In this document: positions 8,184 to 16,414 of the stretch, one piece after another | Layout of the letters: each line of letters starts with the position of its first letter | How positions within the stretch are numbered: position 1 is the stretch's first letter | Source: Bacillus tianshenii | GTDB taxonomy: Bacteria > Bacillota > Bacilli > Bacillales > Bacillaceae_N | Assembly (NCBI GenBank): GCA_020524525.2 | Contig: CP129018.1 | Coordinates: 2,422,115-2,486,114, forward strand | DNA: 64,000 bases | Direction: 5' to 3' | Made by a program: the position numbers and the translations under genes | Notes under the pieces: model-generated | Told to the model about the DNA's origin: nothing | Databases searched by the model: none | The model's input: the letters and a program-made list of their open reading frames with translations, nothing else

Positions 8184-8780
8184 TTATTTACCGATTGGTT
8201 TTAAATCAACATAATCTCTTCTCTTATCTGAGCGCAGAGCTTCAATGTTAATTAAGCCTGTATTCTTTGTGCCTGAATTAATTTCATCTTTTAAATTATT
8301 ATTATCTGCTCCACCGATATAAGCGAAGTGTTCAGTGCCTTCTTTGCGAATAAGTTTCACATAATAATTAGGGTTACGATTATCATCAAGTCTAATGACA
8401 ACCCGAGTTGATTTGTCTTCACTGTACGACCCTTCAGCTCCCGGAATTTCTGGTAAGCTTTCTAGATAGCCTTCTTCAACTAGATAACCTAACGAATACC
8501 CATAATCAAAATAAGCAGCATGTGCTGGATTTGTTGTTGTACCAGGCAAGTCCCCATTATTGCCTTCCATATCTGAAGCCATTGCTAACCTTGCTGCTGA
8601 AACGAGTTGTTCTGCATTGGCGATGTGTGCATCTTTCTTGCTGTTTTCAATAATATTGCCGATGCTTGGGACCGCAATTGCTGCGATAATTCCCAGTATT
8701 ACGATAACTGCTAGCAATTCAATAAGTGTTAATCCCTTTTCATTGCGGGATAACCTTTTGAGCAATTTGCACACCCCCAT
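8184..8780 (-). CDS. Type IV pilin, third of three paralogues
   Basis: A 198-residue class III-signal prepilin: short basic leader, cleavage site KG|LTLIE with Glu at mature position 5, then a hydrophobic helix shared with the two upstream paralogues through GNIIENSKKDAHIANAEQ. The C-terminal globular part is the longest of the three and differs from them (GGADNNNLKDEINSGTKN). Its ATG at 8780 has only a weak G-rich SD; GTG two codons later is an alternative. It follows pilin two by 19 bp and precedes a strong terminator. Probably a pilus subunit; whether major or minor cannot be told. Confidence 0.9.
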   Translation of the reverse strand: MGVCKLLKRLSRNEKGLTLIELLAVIVILGIIAAIAVPSIGNIIENSKKDAHIANAEQLVSAARLAMASDMEGNNGDLPGTTTNPAHAAYFDYGYSLGYLVEEGYLESLPEIPGAEGSYSEDKSTRVVIRLDDNRNPNYYVKLIRKEGTEHFAYIGGADNNNLKDEINSGTKNTGLINIEALRSDKRRDYVDLKPIGK

Positions 8781-8799
8781 ACCCCATTACTCTTCTTAT

Positions 8800-9273
8800 T
8801 TATTTATCAGCATCCAACCCAACTAAATCTCTCCCCTCACCATCTGTATCAGAACGAAGCTTAGTGATTGGCTGACTATTAATATAGAATTTGCTTCCTG
8901 TAGTTAGCGATATTGTATAAGACGGATCATTAGTTGAATCTCCTGGATTATACACGACTCTGGAAGTTGCTTTATTATATCCACCAGCATTTCCTGGTGA
9001 TTCAGGAACACTTTCTAAAAACCCTTCTGAAACTAAATGTTCCATAGAATATGTGTTTGTAGCAATATCACCATCTACATTAGCTGCTTTCGCTAATCTA
9101 GCTGCTGAAACCATCTGCTCAGCATTTGCAATATGGGCATCCTTCTTGCTGTTTTCAATGATGTTCCCGATGCTTGGTACTGCGATTGCTGCGATGATGC
9201 CTAGGATGACGATAACAGCTAGTAATTCAATTAACGTTAAACCCTTTTGGTTGCGTAATAATCTATTAAGCAT
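8800..9273 (-). CDS. Type IV pilin, second of three paralogues
   Basis: A 157-residue prepilin with leader MLNRLLRNQKG and mature start LTLIELLAV, Glu at position 5. The first 45 or so mature residues are nearly identical to both neighbours; the globular domain then diverges apart from a shared block (LVSEGFLESVPESPGNAGGY). At nucleotide level many of the shared codons differ by synonymous changes, so the conserved N-terminus is selected rather than recent. SD GGAGG lies before the ATG. Expressed with the other two from the riboswitch-controlled promoter. Confidence 0.92.
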   Translation of the reverse strand: MLNRLLRNQKGLTLIELLAVIVILGIIAAIAVPSIGNIIENSKKDAHIANAEQMVSAARLAKAANVDGDIATNTYSMEHLVSEGFLESVPESPGNAGGYNKATSRVVYNPGDSTNDPSYTISLTTGSKFYINSQPITKLRSDTDGEGRDLVGLDADK

Positions 9274-9297
9274 TCAAAGTTCCTCCAATTAAATATG

Positions 9298-9801
9298 TTA
9301 TTTTGCACTTCCATCAAGTTTCACTTCATCTCTTCCACCATCAGCACGTAAATCAGAAATTGTTTTTTCTTTTATATAATAATCTTTATCCTCAGAATCT
9401 AAAGACACCGTATAAACATCTTTATTGCTTGATGTTTCTTCACTCACAACTACTTTAGAAGAAGCTTCAACGTAAGCCCCGGCGTTACCAGGTGCTTCAG
9501 GTACATTTTCTAGAAAACCTTCTTTCACTAAACCTTTCATGGTATAAGTACCAACTACATCATTAGTGGCATCGCTATCCCCATCTGCACTCATAACATT
9601 AGCAGCCTTAGCTAACCTAGCGGCTGAAACCATCTGCTCGGCATTTGCGATGTGTGCATCTCTTTTACTGTTATCGATAATATTACCGATACTCGGTACA
9701 GCGATTGCTGCGATGATGCCCAAAATCACGATAACTGCCAACAGTTCGATTAATGTTAAACCACGGTTGTTTTTCAAAAGCGCTTTGAACTTTTTGACCA
9801 T
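9298..9801 (-). CDS. Type IV pilin, first of three paralogues (directly behind the riboswitch)
   Basis: 167 residues starting at ATG 9801, chosen because GGGGAG precedes it and the leader MVKKFKALLKNNRG then has normal length. The mature protein begins LTLIE, with the same helix as its paralogues but GNIIDNSKRDAHIANAEQ. The C-terminal domain has the shared LVKEGFLENVPEAPGNAGAY block. As the first gene after promoter, riboswitch and SD, it is the most likely major pilin. It is separated from pilC by 233 bp of regulatory DNA. Confidence 0.92.
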   Translation of the reverse strand: MVKKFKALLKNNRGLTLIELLAVIVILGIIAAIAVPSIGNIIDNSKRDAHIANAEQMVSAARLAKAANVMSADGDSDATNDVVGTYTMKGLVKEGFLENVPEAPGNAGAYVEASSKVVVSEETSSNKDVYTVSLDSEDKDYYIKEKTISDLRADGGRDEVKLDGSAK

Positions 9802-9837
9802 GTGTACTCTCCCCTTTTGTTGATTTGATTTATGAAA

Positions 9838-9874
9838 TAATAAAGCCAATTTTCCCTGAAGCAAGAAAATTGGC
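9838..9874 (-). terminator. Expression-platform hairpin of the c-di-GMP-II riboswitch
   Basis: A 10-bp perfect stem GCCAATTTTC/GAAAATTGGC (arms 9865-9874 and 9845-9854), followed on the minus strand by TTTATTATTT. Its 5' arm overlaps the last bases of the aptamer (GGCC), so aptamer closing helix and hairpin compete. The U-run is imperfect, so termination strength is uncertain. Confidence 0.6.
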
Positions 9875-9940
9875 CGGTTGCACTAGTAGCTCCAAACCGC
9901 CCAAGTGCCCATATACAGACGGTTTTTCAACGCTTTCCTT
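9872..9940 (-). ncRNA. Cyclic di-GMP-II riboswitch upstream of the pilin genes
   Basis: The minus-strand leader contains the diagnostic blocks of the class II c-di-GMP aptamer in order: GGAAA at the 5' side, helix AACCGTC/GGCGGTT (9918-9924 with 9895-9901), loop GGGCACTTG, GAGCTACTAGTGC, then CAACCGGCC. Loop GCACT pairs with the downstream AGTGC, forming the characteristic pseudoknot. These blocks align base for base with the Clostridium acetobutylicum aptamer as I remember it (GGGCACUUG ... UAGUGCAACCGACC). The riboswitch lies after a promoter and before a hairpin and three pilin genes. In Clostridioides difficile the same class switches on type IV pili when c-di-GMP is high; the same sign is inferred here. 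Confidence 0.93.
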
Positions 9941-9975
9941 ATGAACTTTTTACCACATAGCAAACTATTAATCTT

Positions 9976-10004
9976 ATTATATATAGGTTAACAAGAAATT
10001 TCTA
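9976..10004 (-). promoter_or_regulatory. Promoter of the pilin transcript
   Basis: Minus-strand TAGAAA (10004-9999), 17-bp spacer, TATAAT (9981-9976); the start would fall near 9969, about 30 nt before the riboswitch aptamer. The region follows the pilC stop codon, giving the pilins a transcript of their own. Confidence 0.65.
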
Positions 10005-10034
10005 GTATTTAAGTTATTTTTTCACAAAGTATAC

Positions 10035-11246
10035 CTACATACCTATATTATCAAAGATCGCAAACATTGGAACGGCGATAGAGGCGACGATTCCACCAAC
10101 GATGACAGACAGAATGACAATCATTAATGGTTCGATTAATGATTTGATCTGCTCTGTAGCCGTATCGACTTCTGATTCATAGAAATCAGCCACTTTATCA
10201 AGCATCGTGTCAAGAGCCCCAGCTTCTTCTCCGACGGCAATCATTTGTGTGACAAGCGGCGGAAAAGCCCAATGTTTTTTCATCGGCGTAGCGATGGATT
10301 GACCATTTTCGAGTGAGTTTCGCGATTCTTGCAGCACCCTTCCGATGACTTCGTTGTTGACAACCCGCTCTACAATGGTGACAGCTTGTAAGATCGGAAC
10401 TGAGCTTGCGAACAATGAGCTTAAGGTCCGAGTCATCCGTGCTAAAATGGCCTTTTGGATTAGATTCCCGAAAATAGGGGACTTTAAAACTAGAATATCC
10501 AAATAATATTTTAAATGTTTATTTTTTCTAATATAGGCCAATATTACTGTGGTTACGATAAAAAACAGAACGACGACCCACCAAAATGACTGAAACCACC
10601 CTCCTAAGCTCATAACAAACTTTGTGATTGCCGGCAGTTCTGCATCAAAGGACTCGAACATACTAGCGAATGTCGGAACGACGGTAGATAATAAGAAGAT
10701 GACAATACCGATTGAAACGATACCGACGAAGGCTGGATAAGCTAATGCGGATTTAACCTTTTGACGTGTGGCGTGCTGCTTTTCATAGTAAATGGCCAAC
10801 CGATCTAGTATATCGTCCAAGTTACCGCCAGTTTCACCTGCTTTTATTAAATTTACAAATAAAGCAGGAAAAACTTTGCGGTGCTTGTCAGCAGATTCTG
10901 AAAAAGTCGTACCTTCCTCTAAGTTCTCTGCAATATCTTCGAGCGCTTTTTTTAACGTTTTGCTGCTCGTTTGTTCTGCAAGCACTTTTGTAGAATTTAC
11001 GACAGACAGCCCGGCTTTTAATAGCGTTGAAAATTGACGGATGTAGATGACGAAGTCTTTGAGCTTTACTTTTGCTTCGAAAAACTGCAGGTCCTTATAA
11101 AGGATACTGTTGATTTCGTCAATTTTGATAACCCTTGTCCCTTTGTTTCGTAATTCCACTAACGCTTCTTTTCGAGAGTCCGCTTTTATCCGTCCTGTTG
11201 TTTTTCGACCTTTTCTGTCTCGTCCTTGGTAGCGGAAAACAGCCAT
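10035..11246 (-). CDS. pilC: Pilus inner-membrane platform protein PilC (GspF family)
   Basis: 403 residues, the usual PilC/GspF size. It has two repeats of the GspF helical domain (about residues 65-190 and 270-395). Each ends in the conserved glycine/glutamate motif (NLIKAGETGGNLDDILDRLA and MIAVGEEAGALDTMLDKVA) followed by transmembrane helices. PilC is the membrane platform turned by PilB and PilT to move pilin subunits in and out of the membrane. It starts exactly at the pilT stop region (1-bp overlap), so the two are coupled. It is the last gene before the riboswitch-controlled pilin unit. Confidence 0.95.
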   Translation of the reverse strand: MAVFRYQGRDRKGRKTTGRIKADSRKEALVELRNKGTRVIKIDEINSILYKDLQFFEAKVKLKDFVIYIRQFSTLLKAGLSVVNSTKVLAEQTSSKTLKKALEDIAENLEEGTTFSESADKHRKVFPALFVNLIKAGETGGNLDDILDRLAIYYEKQHATRQKVKSALAYPAFVGIVSIGIVIFLLSTVVPTFASMFESFDAELPAITKFVMSLGGWFQSFWWVVVLFFIVTTVILAYIRKNKHLKYYLDILVLKSPIFGNLIQKAILARMTRTLSSLFASSVPILQAVTIVERVVNNEVIGRVLQESRNSLENGQSIATPMKKHWAFPPLVTQMIAVGEEAGALDTMLDKVADFYESEVDTATEQIKSLIEPLMIVILSVIVGGIVASIAVPMFAIFDNIGM

Positions 11247-12286
11247 TACATTTGCCCTTCTAACAAGTATGGTTCAGCCGTCTCTTCTGAAATCCGTTTC
11301 TTTTCAAGTAATTCCTTCACCGACATTGTTAGTGTATGCATGCCGACTGATTTGCTTGTCTGCATAACACTTGTAATTTGATGAATTTTTTCATTGCGAA
11401 TTAAGTTTTTAATCGCGGCGTTATTAATTAAAATTTCAGTTGCGGCGACACGGCTTTTCTTGTCGGCTGTTTGAAATAAACGTTGGGAAATAATTGATTC
11501 TAGGACGGACGCAAGCTGGATGCGGACTTGCATTTGCTGACTTGGAGGGAATACGTCAATAATCCGGTCAATGGTTGACGGTGCATTTGTCGTATGTAAC
11601 GTCCCAAGCACTAAGTGACCTGTTTCAGCCGCTGTAATAGCAGTCGAAATGGTTTCTAGGTCACGCATCTCGCCGACAAGAATAACATCTGGGTCTTGGC
11701 GGAGGCATGCACGAAGCCCGTTCGCAAAGTTTTGCGTATCAAAGCCGATTTCTCGCTGGTCAATGATGCAATAGCGATGCTTATGCAAATACTCAATCGG
11801 GTCTTCTAACGTAATGATATGGCGCTTCATCTGATGATTCATGTAATCAATCATCGCCGCAAGAGTCGTCGATTTTCCGCTTCCTGTCGGTCCTGTAACA
11901 AGCACCAGCCCTTGGTTACGAGCGGCAACTTTCTTTAACACGTCTGGCATGGAAAGCTCGTCTAATGTCGGAACTTTCGTCGGTACAACCCTGATCGCAA
12001 GGCTTACACACGAACGCTGCATATAGGTGTTCACCCGAAAGCGCGACACACCAGGAATGCCGTAGGAAAAGTCGAGCTCACCCTTTTCTTTGAAGGTCTC
12101 CCATAAGTCTTTCGGAATAATCGCTTTGGCCATTCCTTCTGTATCTGCAGGCTTAAGCGTGTTTTTACCATATTGCTTTAGTTCCCCATGCAAACGAAGA
12201 ACCGGTGGTACACCAACGGTTAGATGCAAATCTGATGCGCCAATGTCATGTGATGTGCGCAACAATGTATCAAGCTGTTCCTTCAT
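11246..12286 (-). CDS. pilT: Pilus retraction ATPase PilT
   Basis: 346 residues, typical for PilT. Features in order: an N-terminal PAS-like domain beginning SDLHLTVGVPPVLRLHG, Walker A GPTGSGKSTT (about 128-137), the Asp box around LEDPIEYLH, Walker B LVGEMRDLET, the His box TGHLVLGTLHTT, and the PilT-specific AIRVVPTKVPTLDEL segment. The hexamer powers pilus retraction and twitching motility. Its presence shows a dynamic pilus rather than a secretion or competence pseudopilus system, which lack PilT. It lies 15 bp after pilB and overlaps pilC by one base. Confidence 0.95.
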   Translation of the reverse strand: MKEQLDTLLRTSHDIGASDLHLTVGVPPVLRLHGELKQYGKNTLKPADTEGMAKAIIPKDLWETFKEKGELDFSYGIPGVSRFRVNTYMQRSCVSLAIRVVPTKVPTLDELSMPDVLKKVAARNQGLVLVTGPTGSGKSTTLAAMIDYMNHQMKRHIITLEDPIEYLHKHRYCIIDQREIGFDTQNFANGLRACLRQDPDVILVGEMRDLETISTAITAAETGHLVLGTLHTTNAPSTIDRIIDVFPPSQQMQVRIQLASVLESIISQRLFQTADKKSRVAATEILINNAAIKNLIRNEKIHQITSVMQTSKSVGMHTLTMSVKELLEKKRISEETAEPYLLEGQM

Positions 12287-12300
12287 TCATTTTCACCTCA

Positions 12301-13938
12301 CTAGTCATCTACTGCGACGCGCAGCACTTCCTCAATTGTCGTAATCCCTTGCTTCGCCTTCAGCAAGCCGTCATCAATTAAGAAAATCATCCCGCTTTTC
12401 ATCGCATATTCCTTCAAATTCGCAAAAGAGCGGTTGTTCATCAGCCTGTTTCGCAATTCATCATCAAGCACTAGAATTTCGTGAATTGCAACTCGGCCCT
12501 TATAGCCTGTTTCATTGCATTTACTACATCCCTTTCCGCGGTAGAGCACACCAGGTGTTAAGCCGCGTTTTCGGAATAATTTCTCCTCCATTTCAGTCGG
12601 TTCGTATTCGGTTCGACAGTCTTTGCATACTCTGCGTAATAAGCGCTGAGCAACAATACCTGTTAAGGATGATACAACGAGAAACGGCTCAACCCCCATG
12701 TCAATTAAGCGCGGAATTGTTGCAAGCGAGCTGTTCGTATGAAGCGTGCTGAATACTAAGTGCCCTGTTAATGATGCACGAATTGCAATTTCTGCTGTTT
12801 CCGTATCACGAATCTCGCCGACCATTACGATATCCGGGTCTTGGCGTAAAATTGATCGCAACCCTTTTGCGAAGGTTAAACCGATGCCTGCTTTTACTTG
12901 CACTTGGTTAATCCCTTCGATTTGATACTCAACAGGGTCTTCAACTGTTACGATATTAACCCCTTCACTGTTAAGATGGTTAAGTGCTGCATATAACGTG
13001 GAAGATTTCCCTGAGCCTGTCGGGCCGGTAATCAGCACCATTCCCGTCGGCTGTTCAATTAACTTCAAGAAGCGCTGATAATTGATTTTATTGAAGCCAA
13101 GCTCTGACAGCTTATTCAACGCACTGCTTAAGTCGAGAATCCGGATAACAATCTTTTCACCAAAGACAGTCGGCAATGTCGATATCCGTAAATCAACTGG
13201 CTTTTCTTTAATCGTTATTTTAATCCGACCATCCTGTGGCAGCCGAACTTCAGTAATGTTCAAGTTTGCCATAATTTTAATTCTTGCTGTTAGCTGGTTT
13301 TGGATGTCTTTCGATAACGCTCGCTCTGTATGTAAGATCCCATCTACACGATAGCGAATAAGTATGCGGTTTTCCTGTGGGTCAATATGAATATCACTTG
13401 CCTTCTGCTGTGCACCCCATGCGAGCATATCGTTCACAAGCCGAACGATCGGCGCATCATCCTCATCAAGTGCTGCCGCTCCACCAATATCATCTGCCAT
13501 TGATTGTTGAAGGCGATAATTCTTTTGCAGGGCGTTCACGATGTCATCTTTTGTAGCAATTGCGGGCGAAATTTCAAACCCTGTCGTTAACCGCAAGTCA
13601 TCAATCGCAAAATAATCCATCGGGTCGTTCATCGCCACATACAATGTGTTGCCTTCTTTACGAAGCGGGATAACTAAGTTACGTTCAGCAAACTCCTTCG
13701 GCACAATTTTCAGCAAGCTCGTATCAACCGGATAACGATACAAACTAATGTGCGGAATACCTAACTGATATTCCAGCACTTCAATTAATTGGTCCTCAGT
13801 AATATAGCCATTCGCTAAAAGCGCATCACCGAGCTTTTGTCCTTTTTCTTTTGTTTGCAATGTATGACTTAACTGCTCGTCACTAATAATTCCTGCTTCA
13901 ACAAGCAATTCACCTAAACGTTTGCGCTGTTCTGCCAT
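12301..13938 (-). CDS. pilB: Pilus extension ATPase PilB with MshEN N-terminal domain
   Basis: 545 residues. The N-terminus has two 24-residue MshEN motifs in tandem: RLGELLVEAGIISDEQL from residue 7 and KLGDALLANGYITEDQL from residue 35, the type that binds c-di-GMP in MshE. The secretion ATPase core follows, with Walker A GPTGSGKSSTL (about 312-322), Asp box VEDPVEYQIEG, Walker B MVGEIRDTETAEIA and His box TGHLVFSTLHTNSS. A four-cysteine zinc site (CKDC, CSKC, about 405-445) is standard for PilB/GspE. It energises pilus polymerisation. The final Q of the first MshEN motif is K here, so ligand binding is probable, not certain. Confidence 0.95.
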   Translation of the reverse strand: MAEQRKRLGELLVEAGIISDEQLSHTLQTKEKGQKLGDALLANGYITEDQLIEVLEYQLGIPHISLYRYPVDTSLLKIVPKEFAERNLVIPLRKEGNTLYVAMNDPMDYFAIDDLRLTTGFEISPAIATKDDIVNALQKNYRLQQSMADDIGGAAALDEDDAPIVRLVNDMLAWGAQQKASDIHIDPQENRILIRYRVDGILHTERALSKDIQNQLTARIKIMANLNITEVRLPQDGRIKITIKEKPVDLRISTLPTVFGEKIVIRILDLSSALNKLSELGFNKINYQRFLKLIEQPTGMVLITGPTGSGKSSTLYAALNHLNSEGVNIVTVEDPVEYQIEGINQVQVKAGIGLTFAKGLRSILRQDPDIVMVGEIRDTETAEIAIRASLTGHLVFSTLHTNSSLATIPRLIDMGVEPFLVVSSLTGIVAQRLLRRVCKDCRTEYEPTEMEEKLFRKRGLTPGVLYRGKGCSKCNETGYKGRVAIHEILVLDDELRNRLMNNRSFANLKEYAMKSGMIFLIDDGLLKAKQGITTIEEVLRVAVDD

Positions 13939-13954
13939 CAGACATACTCCTTAT

Positions 13955-14863
13955 TTAAAATAAGTCATTTTCCAATTCTGCCAGCGTTGACCGCCGTTTA
14001 TCTTCATTGGTACGGTTCTGTTCCGTTGGTTTCTCTTCCTCTACCTGCAGCCGTTTTTCGAAAAAGTCGTCCTCAACCTCAATTTCTTCTACAGGCTCGC
14101 TTTCAGTACGCTCTTGCTCAGGCTCTTCACCTATGTCAAAGAGTTCGATTTCAAGTGCAGGAGATTCCGGCTGTGATTGCGGTTCTTCTCCTTCTTCTTG
14201 TCCAATATTCCAGCCAAGCTCTTCTAATTCGATTTCAACTTCAGGCTCATCCCGCACAGGCGATTCTTCTTCCTTTTGTCCAATTTCAATATCAGTAATC
14301 AGTGCTTCATCAACTTCCGCAATGAAAGACGGTTCTTCTTGTGGTTCCTCTTCGGGCTCGAAAGGTTCAAAGTCATGAAGTTCTTCCACTCCACTTTCCT
14401 CTAACGAAGTGGCTGCTAATTGGTCAGTCGGTGCTAATTCTTCAACGTGTTCTTCTTCAGGCTCAACACTTACATCCTCAGCTGGCAATGGTTCTGTCTT
14501 GAAACCAAGCATCCTGTCAATCTCTTCTTGTTCCATCTTAATTGACTTTGGCGCAGGCTGTGGAGTCGAAACCGGCTTATCAGCTTCTGGTTCTACTATG
14601 CTTTCTTCTGTTTGTTCCTCAAACTCCTCAGCCCGTATTATTTGCTGCTGTAGATAGAAAGCGGCGATTACAAGCAAAACCAACGCCACCGGCATCGCTA
14701 CAAACCATGGATAGAGGGCAAAGAATAGCTTTGTAATAATAACAATTAGAAGTGAAGCGCCTGAGAACAGCAATGCATGAAACTTTGAATATTGAAATGG
14801 CCGTTGCTGCAGTACAAAATAAAAAATCAGTGCACTGACGAGCGCTATCGGTAAAAAAATCAC
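13955..14863 (-). CDS. Unrecognised membrane protein with long acidic tail, in the pilus operon
   Basis: 302 residues. Hydrophobic helices lie at about 3-19, 29-49 and 53-71. They are followed by a cytoplasmic-looking tail of about 230 residues with extreme Glu content (runs such as EPEEEPQEEPSF) and several short repeats of the type EIELEELGWN / EIELFDIGEE, ending in a more basic segment. I recognise no family. It lies 16 bp upstream of pilB and 30 bp downstream of the VanW-like gene in the same direction, so it belongs to the pilus operon. A scaffold or regulator of the ATPases is possible but not shown by sequence. Confidence 0.75.
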   Translation of the reverse strand: MIFLPIALVSALIFYFVLQQRPFQYSKFHALLFSGASLLIVIITKLFFALYPWFVAMPVALVLLVIAAFYLQQQIIRAEEFEEQTEESIVEPEADKPVSTPQPAPKSIKMEQEEIDRMLGFKTEPLPAEDVSVEPEEEHVEELAPTDQLAATSLEESGVEELHDFEPFEPEEEPQEEPSFIAEVDEALITDIEIGQKEEESPVRDEPEVEIELEELGWNIGQEEGEEPQSQPESPALEIELFDIGEEPEQERTESEPVEEIEVEDDFFEKRLQVEEEKPTEQNRTNEDKRRSTLAELENDLF

Positions 14864-14893
14864 GTTCTCACCTCGCTTCAGCTATGATTCTCT

Positions 14894-16280
14894 CTATTTT
14901 CCTTTTTGAGGACCTTCTTCATCACCCCAAAATTGTTCATCAGTTGGTGGAAGAACAGGTGTGTTACTGTTGTCAGTTGGTGCTTCGGAATCTTCATTTT
15001 GTTCTGGCTGTTCCCCGTTATCATCGGTTGTTTCATCCGAGCCTTCCTGATTGCTTGTGTTACTATTACTGTCTGTATTATTGCCTGCATTCCCATCAGC
15101 ACCGTTCGAACCGGTTGCTTCAGAGGCCAGGCCTGATTTAACAATTTTCGGTTGTGGGGGATAGAAATCATCAGAGACAAGCTGTTTGCTAATTTGTTCA
15201 CCGAATTGATTCGAAACCGTTTGATAAACATCAATAGCAGCTCCATCTTTCCCTTCAAAATCTACGCTTGTTTCCCACGGCCGCAGCATTGGAGTATATT
15301 GCACAACTGTTCGAGGTTCATACGTTTCTTCATTGTAAGTATTCCAATCATAGCGATATTGCAAAGGCAACCCTTTTATCGTTGTCACAAGTACACCGTT
15401 TACAAGTGAGAAAGTTACGTCATAAGGCACCGCATTTGGGTTGTAAAATGCAAAATCCATACCTTCATCATTCACCTTCGCTTCAAATCCAAGCTCCACA
15501 TAAGGCGGATTAGTTGTACCGATAAAACGTTCTTTTATTAAGAAATTTGTCTTTAGTACCGCTTTATAAAGCCCTGAAGCAAGCACACTAAGGCCTCTCA
15601 ACTCTTCATCTACGATAATATCTTTCTCGTATTCTGCTATTTCTAGCAGAGAAAATGAACTGTTCGCATTTACCGTCACGGTTCCTAATTTCTCTACCCA
15701 ATGCTGCGCTAGCGGGGGCTACTTCAGCATCAAGTGAAGCGGTTTGCATTGTTACAAACTCTCGCTCATACAGTTCCCGCTCTTTCAAAAAATTTTCAAG
15801 CTGAAAAACCTCTTCACCCGTTTGAAAGCTGTTCGCCCTAGCTAGCATCACTTCTTGCAACAACTCTTCATTAACCTCACCTAACAGCTCATCCGGCATA
15901 AGCTGCAATATAAATTTTTCAAATATTTCACCATTCAGATTAAAGGTAACAGGCGAAACTTTACCGTCATGGCTCATGTTTACTGTTTCTTTTAAATCAA
16001 CGATGTATATTTGATCGTCGACTTGAATCTTCTTATCTAAGTATGACATCACATAGTCTGTCTCTTGCTTCCATGTATCCACTTCTGTCAGCACATGCTC
16101 CCTCGCTTCATTCACAGTCATGCCGCTAATATTAATCGGCCCGACAAGTGTCCCTTCTTGAAAGCGTTCCTCTGTTGTCAAAACATTTGCCATAACAAAA
16201 CTTCCAGTCTGAGATAAAGCGAAAATCAATACTACTTGAGCAAGTAAAATATATAAAATTTTCATATTAAGCTTCGGCAT
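14894..16280 (-). pseudogene. VanW-like envelope protein, first gene of pilus operon, split by a +1 frameshift
   Basis: Two frames make one protein. The 5' part (15606-16280) has a signal anchor (about 6-31) and a domain starting PINISGMTVNEAREHVL, typical of proteins upstream of VanW domains. The 3' part (14894 to about 15720) has a VanW-like domain beginning TVNANSSFSLLEIAEY, then a Ser/Asn/Asp/Glu-rich tail. Removing one C from the run of five at 15714-15718 joins them as EVAPLAQHWVEKLGTV, giving about 461 residues. Both parts look free of other damage, so the break is recent, a sequencing error, or a phase-variable tract. VanW-type proteins occur at the envelope of Gram-positives; exact function is unknown. 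Confidence 0.75.
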
Positions 16281-16414
16281 TTTATCACAACCTTATGCTT
16301 CATATTCTTGAAAACAATGTCAATAACCTCACATGTCTATCCATTTTTATATTATAATAGGAAGATACCTTTATTCTACACTTTTTTCGAATTTATGGCA
16401 GGTGGTGAGCACAT
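16281..16414. promoter_or_regulatory. Divergent control region between the two pilus operons
   Basis: A 134-bp AT-rich gap. On the minus strand a perfect TTGACA (16323-16318) could serve the pil operon, with a poor -10 (AAGCAT or CATAAG) at the expected distance. On the plus strand TATAAT (16353-16358) precedes the minor-pilin genes but lacks a clear -35. The plus-strand SD AGGTGGTGAG is at 16400-16409. No second c-di-GMP aptamer is visible here. Confidence 0.4.

Noticed and set aside
9872-9940. The pilin leader as a class I (GEMM) c-di-GMP riboswitch
   Set aside because: The GEMM-I signature blocks (GACGCAAAGCC type) are missing, while all class II blocks and the pseudoknot are present.
14878-15258. 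A 126-residue basic frame inside the VanW-like gene
   Set aside because: It is an alternative reading of the low-complexity tail; the frame continuous with the VanW domain explains the region.
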